A DNA stretch of 5,072 nt. It comes from Geminicoccaceae bacterium. GTDB taxonomy: Bacteria > Pseudomonadota > Alphaproteobacteria > Geminicoccales > Geminicoccaceae. Under the pieces are notes generated by a model. The model did no database searches. It was given only the letters and a program-made list of their open reading frames with translations, and was not told the DNA's origin. This document shows positions 1-5,072 of this stretch, piece by piece. The stretch is from NCBI GenBank assembly GCA_030824835.1, contig JAPJRA010000340.1, positions 1 through 5,072 of the forward strand, written 5' to 3'. The translations under genes and the position numbers were made by a program. Every line of letters starts with the position of its first letter. Within the stretch, counting starts at the first letter, position 1.

Positions 1-410
1 GTCCGGCAGGCCTCGACCAGCTCGCCGACCAGCCCCACATCGCCGTCGAGCAGGGCTGCAATCGGCGCCACCACGTCGACCTCGTCGGCCCCCGCCGCTA
101 CGGCTGCCGCGGTCTCGTCGGCCGCACGGGCGATGTCGTCGCTGCCGTCCGGGAAGTTGGCGACCGTGGCGAGACGGACCGTCGAGCCGACCAGCCGTGC
201 GCGTGCCACCGGCACGTGCGTGGCGTAGATGCACACCGCGGCGGTGCCGTGCCGCAGCGCGCGCTCGCACAGGCGCCCGATGTCGCCCGACGTCTCGTCG
301 CCGTTGAGGCTGGTGAGGTCGATCAGGGGCACGGCCCGCGCCGCGAGGCCGGCCTGGACCGGCGCGCGGCGCGCCTGGTCGAGCAGGGTTCGAATATCAG
401 GTGAGGACAC
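1..410 (-). CDS. deoC: Deoxyribose-phosphate aldolase, N-terminal part (runs off the left edge)
   Basis: This is a class I aldolase that cleaves 2-deoxyribose-5-phosphate to acetaldehyde and glyceraldehyde-3-phosphate in the cytoplasm, the last step of deoxynucleoside catabolism. About 136 residues are visible; bacterial DeoC is usually 220-260, so roughly the first half is here. Recognisable DeoC blocks in order are IDLTSLNGDET (30-40), TAAVCIY (56-62), RLATVANFPDG (79-89) and GADEVDVV (107-114). Asp112 in DEVDVV matches the catalytic Asp102 of E. coli DeoC. The Schiff-base lysine lies beyond the window edge. The GTG start at 410 is chosen because a GGAG sits 7 bases upstream and the reading continues directly into the DeoC domain. 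The start lies 14 bases inside the preceding phosphorylase gene, which suggests translational coupling. About 14 of 136 codons end in A or T, typical of this genome. Confidence 0.93.
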   Translation of the reverse strand, partial: MSSPDIRTLLDQARRAPVQAGLAARAVPLIDLTSLNGDETSGDIGRLCERALRHGTAAVCIYATHVPVARARLVGSTVRLATVANFPDGSDDIARAADETAAAVAAGADEVDVVAPIAALLDGDVGLVGELVEACR

Positions 411-1623
411 GAGCGATCTCCGGCAGGGCGGCCGCTAGCAATACGCCCAGCCGATCGGCGGCGTCGGCGGAGCGGGCCAGCGTTTCGCCATGGGTCAGCG
501 GCTCGGTGGCCAGACCCGAAGCGAGGTTGGTGACGATCGACAGGGCGGCGACCTCGAGCCCGGCATGCCGGGCGCTGATCGCCTCCGGTACCGTCGACAT
601 GCCGACCAGATCGGCGCCGAGCGTCCGGAAGGCGCGGATCTCCGCCGGAGTCTCGAAGGCGGGCCCCAGCGTGGCGAGATAGACGCCTCGCCCGAGCTCG
701 ATCCCGGTCGCGGCGGCCGCAGCGATGATCGGCTCGCGCAGGCGGCGCGCATAGACCTCGGTGAGGTCGACGAAGCGAGGGCCGATCTGGTCGTCATTGG
801 GTCCGAGCAGGGGGTTGGTGCCCTGCAGGTTGATATGATCCTCGATCAGAACGATCGAGCCGGGCGGCCACTCCGGGCGCAGCGAGCCGGCGGCATTGGT
901 CAGCACGAGCGCACGACAGCCGATAGCGGCCATCGTGCGGACGATCGTGTTGAGCGGGCCCGCGCCGCCGCCCTCGTAGAGATGTGCCCGACCGGACAGG
1001 CAGGCGATCGGCACACCGCCGAGCTCGCCCAGCACCATGTGCCCGGCGTGCCCCTTGACGCCAGGGCGCGGAAAGCCGGGCAGGTCGGCATAGTCGATGG
1101 TGACGGCGTCCGCGATCTGCTCGGTGACGGCGCCGAGCCCGGAGCCCAACACGATCGCCACCACGGGCGCCCGGCCGTTCGCCCGCTCCCGGATCGTCGC
1201 CGACGCGTCGGCGCGCGGCTCGCCTGACGCGCCCAGATTGTCCGACCCGAAGGCCATCGGCAGCAACTCCCCGAGAGTGACGCTGGCCCTGATCCGCTCC
1301 GGGCTGCACAGGTGGATCGTCGTCTGCGGTCGGCCGAACTCGGCCAGTCGCTGGCGGCAGCCGCCGCACGGGCTGCACAGCGCCACGCCGCCGGCAACCA
1401 CCGCGACCTCGGCGATCGCCGTCTCGCCGGCAGCCACCATCACCCCGATCGCCGACGCCTCCGCGCACTGGCTCTGCGGGTAGGCGGCGTTCTCGACGTT
1501 GCAGCCGGTGTAAATACGGCCGCTGGCGCCACGAATGGCGGCACCCACGGCAAAGCCGGAATAGGGCGTGTGGGCGTTGGACCGGACCGCGCGGGCCGCG
1601 GCGAACAGTTCTTGTGAATTCAC
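397..1623 (-). CDS. Cytidine deaminase - purine nucleoside phosphorylase fusion protein
   Basis: One uninterrupted 408-residue frame carries two complete enzymes. Residues 1-130 are a small zinc cytidine deaminase: YSGF (21-24), the CNVEN block (41-45), the CAE motif (Cys53 zinc ligand, Glu55 proton shuttle) and PCGGCRQ (85-91; Cys86 and Cys89 zinc ligands), ending at the usual LLPMAF. Residues from about 135 to 408 are a trimeric-type (PNP/MTAP family) phosphorylase: phosphate loop GSGLG (160-164), GHAGH (191-195), GRAHLYEG (211-218), TNAAG (242-246), GPAFET with Glu324, VGMSTVPE with Met342, VTN with Asn366, and His378. Asn366 at the purine-contact position favours a 6-oxopurine phosphorylase over methylthioadenosine phosphorylase. 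Separate deaminases are about 130 residues and phosphorylases about 270, so neither half is truncated. There is no stop at the junction, and no ATG, GTG or TTG codon between residue 131 and Val154. The start is GTG at 1623, 34 bases after the permease stop; the frame is open further upstream, but that part is the permease gene read in another frame. The Shine-Dalgarno is weak (GGA about 11 bases upstream). The protein is cytoplasmic and salvages the nucleosides imported by the adjacent transporter. Confidence 0.9.
   Translation of the reverse strand: MNSQELFAAARAVRSNAHTPYSGFAVGAAIRGASGRIYTGCNVENAAYPQSQCAEASAIGVMVAAGETAIAEVAVVAGGVALCSPCGGCRQRLAEFGRPQTTIHLCSPERIRASVTLGELLPMAFGSDNLGASGEPRADASATIRERANGRAPVVAIVLGSGLGAVTEQIADAVTIDYADLPGFPRPGVKGHAGHMVLGELGGVPIACLSGRAHLYEGGGAGPLNTIVRTMAAIGCRALVLTNAAGSLRPEWPPGSIVLIEDHINLQGTNPLLGPNDDQIGPRFVDLTEVYARRLREPIIAAAAATGIELGRGVYLATLGPAFETPAEIRAFRTLGADLVGMSTVPEAISARHAGLEVAALSIVTNLASGLATEPLTHGETLARSADAADRLGVLLAAALPEIARVLT
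418..421 (-). promoter_or_regulatory. Shine-Dalgarno site for deoC
   Basis: The minus strand reads GGAG followed by 7 bases and then GTG (410-408). It lies inside the last codons of the upstream fusion gene. It is the clearest ribosome binding site in the window and is what decides the GTG start of deoC. Confidence 0.75.
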
Positions 1624-1657
1624 GGTAGGTTGCGTCCAGGGTGCGATCGGCGCGGCA

Positions 1658-2638
1658 TCAGCGCTCCTTGATATAGGGGATGCCGATCGCTTTCGGAGCC
1701 ACGGCCTTGCCGACGAAGCCGGCCAGCAGGAAAATGGTGAGCAGGTAGGGCAGTGCCTGGATGAACTGCACCGGCACCACGCCCACAACTGGTAGGGGCA
1801 CGCCCTGCAGCCGCCCCTGGAGCGCGTCGGTGAACGCGAACAGCAGGCAGGCCAGCAGCGCCGGCACCGGCCGCCACTTGCCGAAGATCAGGGCTGCAAG
1901 CGCCAGGTACCCCTTGCCGGCGGTCATGTCGCGGGTGAATCCGGCACCCTGCGCGATCGACAGGTAGGCCCCGGCGATGCCGCACAAAGCCCCGGTGACC
2001 ATCAGGGCGCGGTAGCGCATCCCCTCCACGGAGATGCCGGCCGTGTCGACCGCGGCCGGATTCTCGCCGACGGCGCGCAGGCGCAGGCCGAATCGGGTCC
2101 GGTAGATGACCCAGGCTACGGCCGGCACGATCAGGGCCGCGAGGTAGACCAGGATGTTGTGGCCGCTGATCACCTCGGCGTAGATCGGCCCGATGATCGG
2201 GACGCCGCGCGCGGCCTCGGCGAAGGGCAGGTCGATGGGCGCGAAGCGGGCGCCCGGCACGGTCACCGGTACCCGTCCCGCCTGCCGGAACCAGGCATCC
2301 GCCAGCGTCGGCCCCAGGCCGGCGGCGATCACGTTGAGCGCCATGCCCGAGACCACTTGATCGCCGCGATGGGTGATCGAGGCGAAGCCGTGGACCATGG
2401 CCATGGCCAGCCCGAACGCCATGCCCGCGAGCACGCCGAGCCAGGCCGAGCCGGTGGTCTGGGCGACGGCGGCGGCGGCGAAGGCCGCACCCAGCATTTT
2501 GCCTTCGAGGGCGATGTCGGTGACGCCACTGCGTTCGCAGAACAGCCCGGCCATCGCCGCCAGCACGAGCGGCGTGGCGAGGCGGATCGTGCTCGCCAGC
2601 ATCACCAGGACCTGCAGGAACAGCTCCTCGAGGGTCAT
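1658..2638 (-). CDS. Nucleoside-type ABC transporter permease (second permease, YufQ/NupC-like)
   Basis: This is an integral inner-membrane subunit of a nucleoside / simple-sugar ABC importer of the branched-chain permease superfamily. It has 326 residues, normal for the family (about 300-330). Hydrophobic segments fall near residues 12-34, 46-60, 65-86, 95-115, 160-180, 209-230, 244-254, 257-272 and 287-312. Family blocks visible are ERSGVTDIALEGKMLGAA (35-52), the QVVSGMALN segment (94-102) and GKGYLALAALIFGKW (241-255), which I recognise from permeases encoded beside BMP-family lipoproteins. The ATG at 2638 overlaps the stop of the upstream permease as ATGA, so the two are probably translationally coupled. 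The frame is open for 183 codons further upstream, but that stretch is out-of-frame coding of the first permease and is not part of this protein. Guanosine, cytidine or a mixed nucleoside range is plausible from the salvage enzymes downstream; the exact substrate cannot be read from sequence. Confidence 0.9.
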   Translation of the reverse strand: MTLEELFLQVLVMLASTIRLATPLVLAAMAGLFCERSGVTDIALEGKMLGAAFAAAAVAQTTGSAWLGVLAGMAFGLAMAMVHGFASITHRGDQVVSGMALNVIAAGLGPTLADAWFRQAGRVPVTVPGARFAPIDLPFAEAARGVPIIGPIYAEVISGHNILVYLAALIVPAVAWVIYRTRFGLRLRAVGENPAAVDTAGISVEGMRYRALMVTGALCGIAGAYLSIAQGAGFTRDMTAGKGYLALAALIFGKWRPVPALLACLLFAFTDALQGRLQGVPLPVVGVVPVQFIQALPYLLTIFLLAGFVGKAVAPKAIGIPYIKER

Positions 2639-3735
2639 GCGACCGCGGGCTCGACGCGGGCGCGCGCGAACAGCGCTTCCAACCGCGGCCGGAACATGTG
2701 CTCGAGCGCGCCGGCGAACAGGATGACGAGGCCCTGGATGACCACGACCAGGTCGCGGTTGACCCGCGGCATCTCGAACGCGAGTTCGGAGCCGCCCTGG
2801 TAGAGAGCGCCGAACAGCAGTGCGGCGAGGACGATGCCCACCGGATGGTTGCGGCCCATCAGCGCCACGGCGATCCCGGCGAAGCCATAGCCGCCGGTGA
2901 AGCCCAGGATCAGGCGATGCTCGCCGCCCAGGACCTCGTTGGTGGCCATGAGCCCTGCAAGCGCGCCCGAGATGGTCATGGCCAAGATGATCCGGCTGGA
3001 GGGCGAGATGCCGCCATAGACGGCAGCTGCCTCGCTGTGCCCGACGACCCGCAGCTCGTAGCCGAGCCGGCTGCGCCAGACGAACAGCCACAAGCCCACG
3101 CAGCAGAGCAAGGCCAGCAGCAGGGATAGATTGACCGGCGCGTAGCCCAGCTCGATGCCCAGCACGTCCTCGATCGACGGCATCCATACCGTCGGGGCGA
3201 ACGTGACGGTCTCCGGCGCGCTCTGGCCGGGTTTGATCAGCACGTTGACCATCAGGTAGGTCATCAGCGCCGAGGCCACGAAGTTGAGCATGATCGTGGT
3301 GATCACGACATGGCTGCCGCGCCGCGCCTGCAGCCAGCCCGGGATCAGCCCCCAGATGCCGCCGAACAGGGCGGCGGCCAGCACCGCCATGGGAATGCTG
3401 ACGAGCCCGGGCAGATGCCCCAGATGGACGGCCACCAGCCCCAGCCCCAGACCTCCCAGATAGGCCTGCCCCTCGCCGCCGATATTGAACAGCCCGGTAT
3501 GGAACGCGATCGCCACCGCGAGGCCGGTGAAGATCAGGTTGGTGGCATAATAGAGCGTGTAGCCCACCGCCTCGCCATAGCCGAAGGCACCATAGACCAA
3601 CGTCCGCACCGCCTGCAGCGGGCTCTCCCCCAGCGCCACCACCACCAGCCCCGAGACCGCGAACGCGAGCGCCAGATTGAGCATCGGCAGCAGGCCGTAC
3701 TCGGCCCAGGCGGGGAGCTTGCGGGAGGTGGCCAT
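2635..3735 (-). CDS. Nucleoside-type ABC transporter permease (first permease, YufP/NupB-like)
   Basis: This inner-membrane subunit would form the translocation path together with the permease encoded next. It has 366 residues, usual for this slightly longer partner. A short positively charged N-terminus (MATSRK) precedes a first hydrophobic segment at about 14-35. Further segments lie near 64-82, 92-107, 111-132, 144-165, 202-220, 247-264, 285-311 and 328-344. Characteristic blocks are FHTGLFNIGGEGQAYLG (78-94), the HVVITTIMLN segment (142-151) and GGYGFAGIAVALMGRN (281-296). The ATG at 3735 gives the standard N-terminus; an ATG five bases upstream is followed at once by TAA. No good Shine-Dalgarno is seen. 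In related operons this gene usually follows the ATPase gene directly. Here about 720 bases carrying a toxin-antitoxin pair on the other strand lie between them, so this gene may need its own promoter in the AT-rich region just upstream. Confidence 0.92.
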   Translation of the reverse strand: MATSRKLPAWAEYGLLPMLNLALAFAVSGLVVVALGESPLQAVRTLVYGAFGYGEAVGYTLYYATNLIFTGLAVAIAFHTGLFNIGGEGQAYLGGLGLGLVAVHLGHLPGLVSIPMAVLAAALFGGIWGLIPGWLQARRGSHVVITTIMLNFVASALMTYLMVNVLIKPGQSAPETVTFAPTVWMPSIEDVLGIELGYAPVNLSLLLALLCCVGLWLFVWRSRLGYELRVVGHSEAAAVYGGISPSSRIILAMTISGALAGLMATNEVLGGEHRLILGFTGGYGFAGIAVALMGRNHPVGIVLAALLFGALYQGGSELAFEMPRVNRDLVVVIQGLVILFAGALEHMFRPRLEALFARARVEPAVA

Positions 3736-3803
3736 TACATTAACCAGAAATTGAAAATTGTTGATCTATATGCGCGTAAGTGTCTCTTCGCTGTAATACG
3801 GCG
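3736..3803. promoter_or_regulatory. AT-rich divergent intergenic region between permease and higB
   Basis: About 25 of these 68 bases are G or C (37%), and only about 8 of 35 in 3736-3770, against strongly GC-rich flanks. It separates the permease gene (leftward) from higB (rightward), so it is the natural place for the higBA promoter and operator and possibly for a promoter serving the permease-salvage genes. It contains TTGAAA at 3751-3756, TATATG at 3768-3773 and TGTAAT at 3792-3797, but I find no convincing -35/-10 pair with 16-18 base spacing in either direction. Two AATT blocks (3749-3752 and 3756-3759) form a short imperfect palindrome. HigA-type antitoxins usually repress their own promoter, so an operator here is expected from the family but is not demonstrated. 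Confidence 0.5.
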
Positions 3804-4085
3804 ATGATCAGGAGCTTCGCTGATCGGCGAACGTCCCGCCTGTTCGCGGGCACCTGGGTGCAGGATGTTCATCCTGACCTTCAGCGTCGCGCGCGCAGCA
3901 AGCTGCGTGAACTGGACGCGGCGACGGATCTGGATGATCTTGCGAGTCGGCGAGGCAATCGGCTTGAGAAGCTGACCGGTGATCGGCAGGGCCAATGGTC
4001 GATCCGGGTCACCGGTCAATGGCGCATCTGTTTCGCCTGGACTGGAGCCGACGCCGTGGAGGTCTGGTTTGGCGACTACCACTAA
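3804..4085 (+). CDS. higB: HigB-type mRNA interferase toxin (RelE/ParE fold)
   Basis: This is a predicted ribosome-dependent mRNA-cleaving toxin, neutralised by the antitoxin encoded next. It has 93 residues, normal for HigB (about 92). It starts MIRSFADRRT and contains the strongly conserved block GNRLEKLTGDRQGQWSIRV (51-69), then QWRICF (72-77), and ends in DYH (91-93). That C-terminal Asp-Tyr-His matches the active-site trio described for Proteus vulgaris HigB, so the toxin looks intact. Lys56 and Arg74 lie close to the other active-site basic positions of that family. A GTG at 3780 in the same frame would add eight residues (VSLRCNTA), but the family N-terminus fits the ATG at 3804. No clear Shine-Dalgarno precedes it. 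About 29 of 94 codons end in A or T, against about 14 of 136 in deoC nearby, which suggests horizontal acquisition. The order is toxin first, as usual for higBA. Confidence 0.9.
   Translation: MIRSFADRRTSRLFAGTWVQDVHPDLQRRARSKLRELDAATDLDDLASRRGNRLEKLTGDRQGQWSIRVTGQWRICFAWTGADAVEVWFGDYH
3806..3825. repeat. Short inverted repeat at the 5' end of higB
   Basis: GATCAG (3806-3811) and CTGATC (3820-3825) are perfect inverted copies separated by 8 bases. They cover the second base onward of the higB start region. The repeat could be an operator half-site pair for HigA or a hairpin limiting toxin translation. A six-base repeat is short enough to occur by chance. Confidence 0.35.
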
Positions 4086-4097
4086 CGGACCACGAGC

Positions 4098-4454
4098 ATG
4101 ACGATTACACGTGCGCAACTCGACGCAGGCCTGATCGACTTTTCCGACGTCGACATGCCCGGCTCGCCGCGCATGGATCCGCTGCACCCAGGCCAGGTGC
4201 TGGCCGACTGGCTCGACGAGGAGCGCATGACCGCGGCCGACCTCGCTGCTGCCGTGTGTCTTCCGATCGAGGGGGTTGCTGCCGTGCTGTCTGGCGACGC
4301 GCCAATCACTGCGCCACTCGCCATGCGTTTGGCTCGATACTTTGGCACGTCGGCGAGGTTCTGGCTCAATCTGCAGATGGGGTACGAGTTGGAGCTCGCG
4401 GAGCGCAATGAGAGCGAGACAATCGACCGCGAGGTGACCCCCCGCGCCGCCTGA
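4098..4454 (+). CDS. higA: HigA-type antitoxin, XRE-family helix-turn-helix
   Basis: This antitoxin binds and neutralises HigB and usually represses the shared promoter. It has 118 residues. The HigA core begins at HPGQVLADWLDEERM (30-44), followed by a helix-turn-helix at about 45-66 (TAADLAAAVCLPIEGVAAVL) and the hallmark APLAMRLARYFGTSARFWLNLQ (72-93). The start at 4098 lies 12 bases after the higB stop with GGA at 4087-4089, so co-translation with higB is likely. A 28-residue acidic stretch precedes the core, longer than in many HigA proteins. An internal ATG at 4173 would give a 93-residue form starting MDPLHPG, but it has no visible ribosome site. The stop at 4454 is only two bases from the stop of the convergent ABC ATPase gene. 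Composition resembles higB more than the operon genes. Confidence 0.9.
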   Translation: MTITRAQLDAGLIDFSDVDMPGSPRMDPLHPGQVLADWLDEERMTAADLAAAVCLPIEGVAAVLSGDAPITAPLAMRLARYFGTSARFWLNLQMGYELELAERNESETIDREVTPRAA

Positions 4455-4455
4455 C

Positions 4456-4477
4456 ATCACGCCGCCTCCTGCGTGAT
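4456..4477. terminator. Hairpin at the higA / ATPase convergent junction
   Basis: ATCACGC (4456-4462) and GCGTGAT (4471-4477) form a perfect 7-bp stem with an 8-base loop. It starts two bases after the higA stop and includes the last codons and stop of the ATPase gene read from the other strand. No T-run follows on either side, so this is not a standard intrinsic terminator. It may still slow transcription, stabilise 3' ends, or be accidental. Confidence 0.35.
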
Positions 4478-5072
4478 CCCGGCCATCATGCAGCCGATCC
4501 GCAGCTCGTCGGCCTCGCCGGGCATCAGCTCGCCGGTGATCGTGCCGTCGAACATGACCAGGATACGGTCCGCCAGCGACAGAATCTCGTCGAGCTCGAC
4601 CGAGACCAGGAGCACCGCCTTGCCGGCGTCGCGCATGGCGATCAGCCGCTTGTGGATGAACTCGATGGCGCCGATGTCGACGCCGCGCGTCGGCTGGCCG
4701 ACCAGCAGCAGGTCCGGGTCGTGCTCCATCTCGCGGGCGAGGACCAGCTTCTGCTGGTTGCCGCCGGAGAAGGCATGCGCGTCCAGCGCCGGCTCCTGCG
4801 GGCGGACGTCGTAGGCGCTCATCCAGCGCCGGCAGACCTCGACGATGCGGCGCAGCCGCAGGAAGCCCTTCGCGGCGTACTCGGGCTCGGTCTGGTAGCC
4901 GAGAATGGCGTTCTCCCAGGCCGAGAAGCCCTTGACCAGCCCCACCCGCAACCGGTCTTCGGGCACGTGCGCCAGCCGATGCACGCGGGCCTGGGGCCCG
5001 CTGGTGATCGGGCTGCCGCGCAGCAGGATCTCGCCGCGGCTGTGCGGACGGATGCCGGCCAGCGCTTCCAGC
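4457..5072 (-). CDS. Nucleoside-type ABC transporter ATP-binding protein, C-terminal part (runs off the right edge)
   Basis: This is the cytoplasmic ATPase of the importer, in the RbsA/YufO class that fuses two nucleotide-binding domains in one chain. Only the last 204 residues are visible, against about 500-530 for the whole protein, so this is most of the second domain. Reading from the window edge: LEALAGIRPHSRGEILLRG (1-19), then AHVPEDRLRVGLV (34-46) and the ENAILG segment (53-58), both typical of second domains, then the signature SGGNQQK (102-108). The Walker B end reads LLLVGQPTRGVD, with Gly-Gln where canonical ATPases have Asp-Glu. The switch region reads LVSVELDE, without the usual histidine. 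I recall similar degenerate second domains in BMP-associated transporters, so this is probably a family trait rather than decay. The Walker A motif and the first domain lie outside. The C-terminus IGCMMAGITQEAA looks intact, so the toxin-antitoxin insertion did not truncate the gene. Confidence 0.92.
   Translation of the reverse strand, partial: LEALAGIRPHSRGEILLRGSPITSGPQARVHRLAHVPEDRLRVGLVKGFSAWENAILGYQTEPEYAAKGFLRLRRIVEVCRRWMSAYDVRPQEPALDAHAFSGGNQQKLVLAREMEHDPDLLLVGQPTRGVDIGAIEFIHKRLIAMRDAGKAVLLVSVELDEILSLADRILVMFDGTITGELMPGEADELRIGCMMAGITQEAA

Noticed and set aside
216..1227. Several long plus-strand open frames opposite deoC and the phosphorylase.
   Set aside because: Translations are Arg/Ala/Gly/Asp-rich with no motif, and they mirror minus-strand codons of well-supported genes in high-GC DNA.
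1624..1788. Upstream extension of the deaminase-phosphorylase frame to 1788, adding 55 residues.
   Set aside because: The added part overlaps the end of the permease gene in another frame, gives a Cys/Ser/Arg-rich peptide unlike any deaminase N-terminus, and the GTG at 1623 gives the normal length.
2159..3129. Long plus-strand open frames opposite the two permeases.
   Set aside because: They are rich in His, Gln, Arg and Asp, lack domains, and arise from antisense reading of hydrophobic permease codons.
2639..3187. Upstream extension of the second permease frame to 3187, giving a 509-residue product.
   Set aside because: The extra 183 codons are the out-of-frame shadow of the first permease, with Arg/Gly/Ala-rich low-complexity translation; the ATGA start at 2638 gives the standard permease.
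3780..3803. GTG start at 3780 for higB.
   Set aside because: It adds VSLRCNTA before the conserved MIRSF start of HigB proteins and falls in the region needed for the promoter; the ATG at 3804 fits family length.
3735..4460. A 241-codon minus-strand open frame running antisense across higB and higA.
   Set aside because: It has no recognisable domain, and both plus-strand genes show clear family motifs. It is an open frame by composition only.
1..5072. CRISPR array, tRNA, rRNA, insertion sequence, transposase or riboswitch.
   Set aside because: I saw no regularly spaced repeats, no tRNA- or rRNA-like stretch, no transposase motifs and no terminal inverted repeats. A purine riboswitch would need a leader region, and the only gaps are 34 and 68 bases.

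Overview
The window is GC-rich, gene-dense bacterial DNA. It holds most of a nucleoside uptake and salvage operon on the minus strand, interrupted by a plus-strand toxin-antitoxin pair. High GC, G/C-dominated third codon positions, GTG starts, tight gene overlaps and the ABC transporter / cytidine deaminase / purine nucleoside phosphorylase / deoC gene set fit an alphaproteobacterium (Rhodospirillales- or Hyphomicrobiales-like). The taxon is inferred from style and gene content; no RNA marker is present.

In transcription order (right to left): 5072-4457 is the C-terminal part of a double-domain ABC ATPase of the RbsA/YufO type. 4454-3804 carries higB-higA on the opposite strand. 3803-3736 is an AT-rich divergent intergenic region. 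3735-2635 and 2638-1658 are two membrane permeases overlapping by ATGA. 1623-397 is one reading frame encoding a cytidine deaminase fused to a trimeric-type purine nucleoside phosphorylase. 410-1 is the N-terminal part of deoxyribose-phosphate aldolase, starting inside the end of the fusion gene.

Functionally, the ATPase and two permeases, with a binding lipoprotein presumably outside the window, would import nucleosides. The deaminase domain would convert (deoxy)cytidine to (deoxy)uridine. The phosphorylase domain would split purine (deoxy)nucleosides into base and (deoxy)ribose-1-phosphate. DeoC would cleave deoxyribose-5-phosphate to acetaldehyde and glyceraldehyde-3-phosphate. The phosphopentomutase and pyrimidine nucleoside phosphorylase needed to complete the route are not in the window.

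Two things stand out. The first is the deaminase-phosphorylase fusion: its two halves belong to families with different quaternary symmetry and do not share substrates. The second is a HigBA module sitting exactly between the ATPase stop and the permease start, antisense to the operon, with codon and base composition unlike its neighbours. There is no stretch over 300 bases without a gene.
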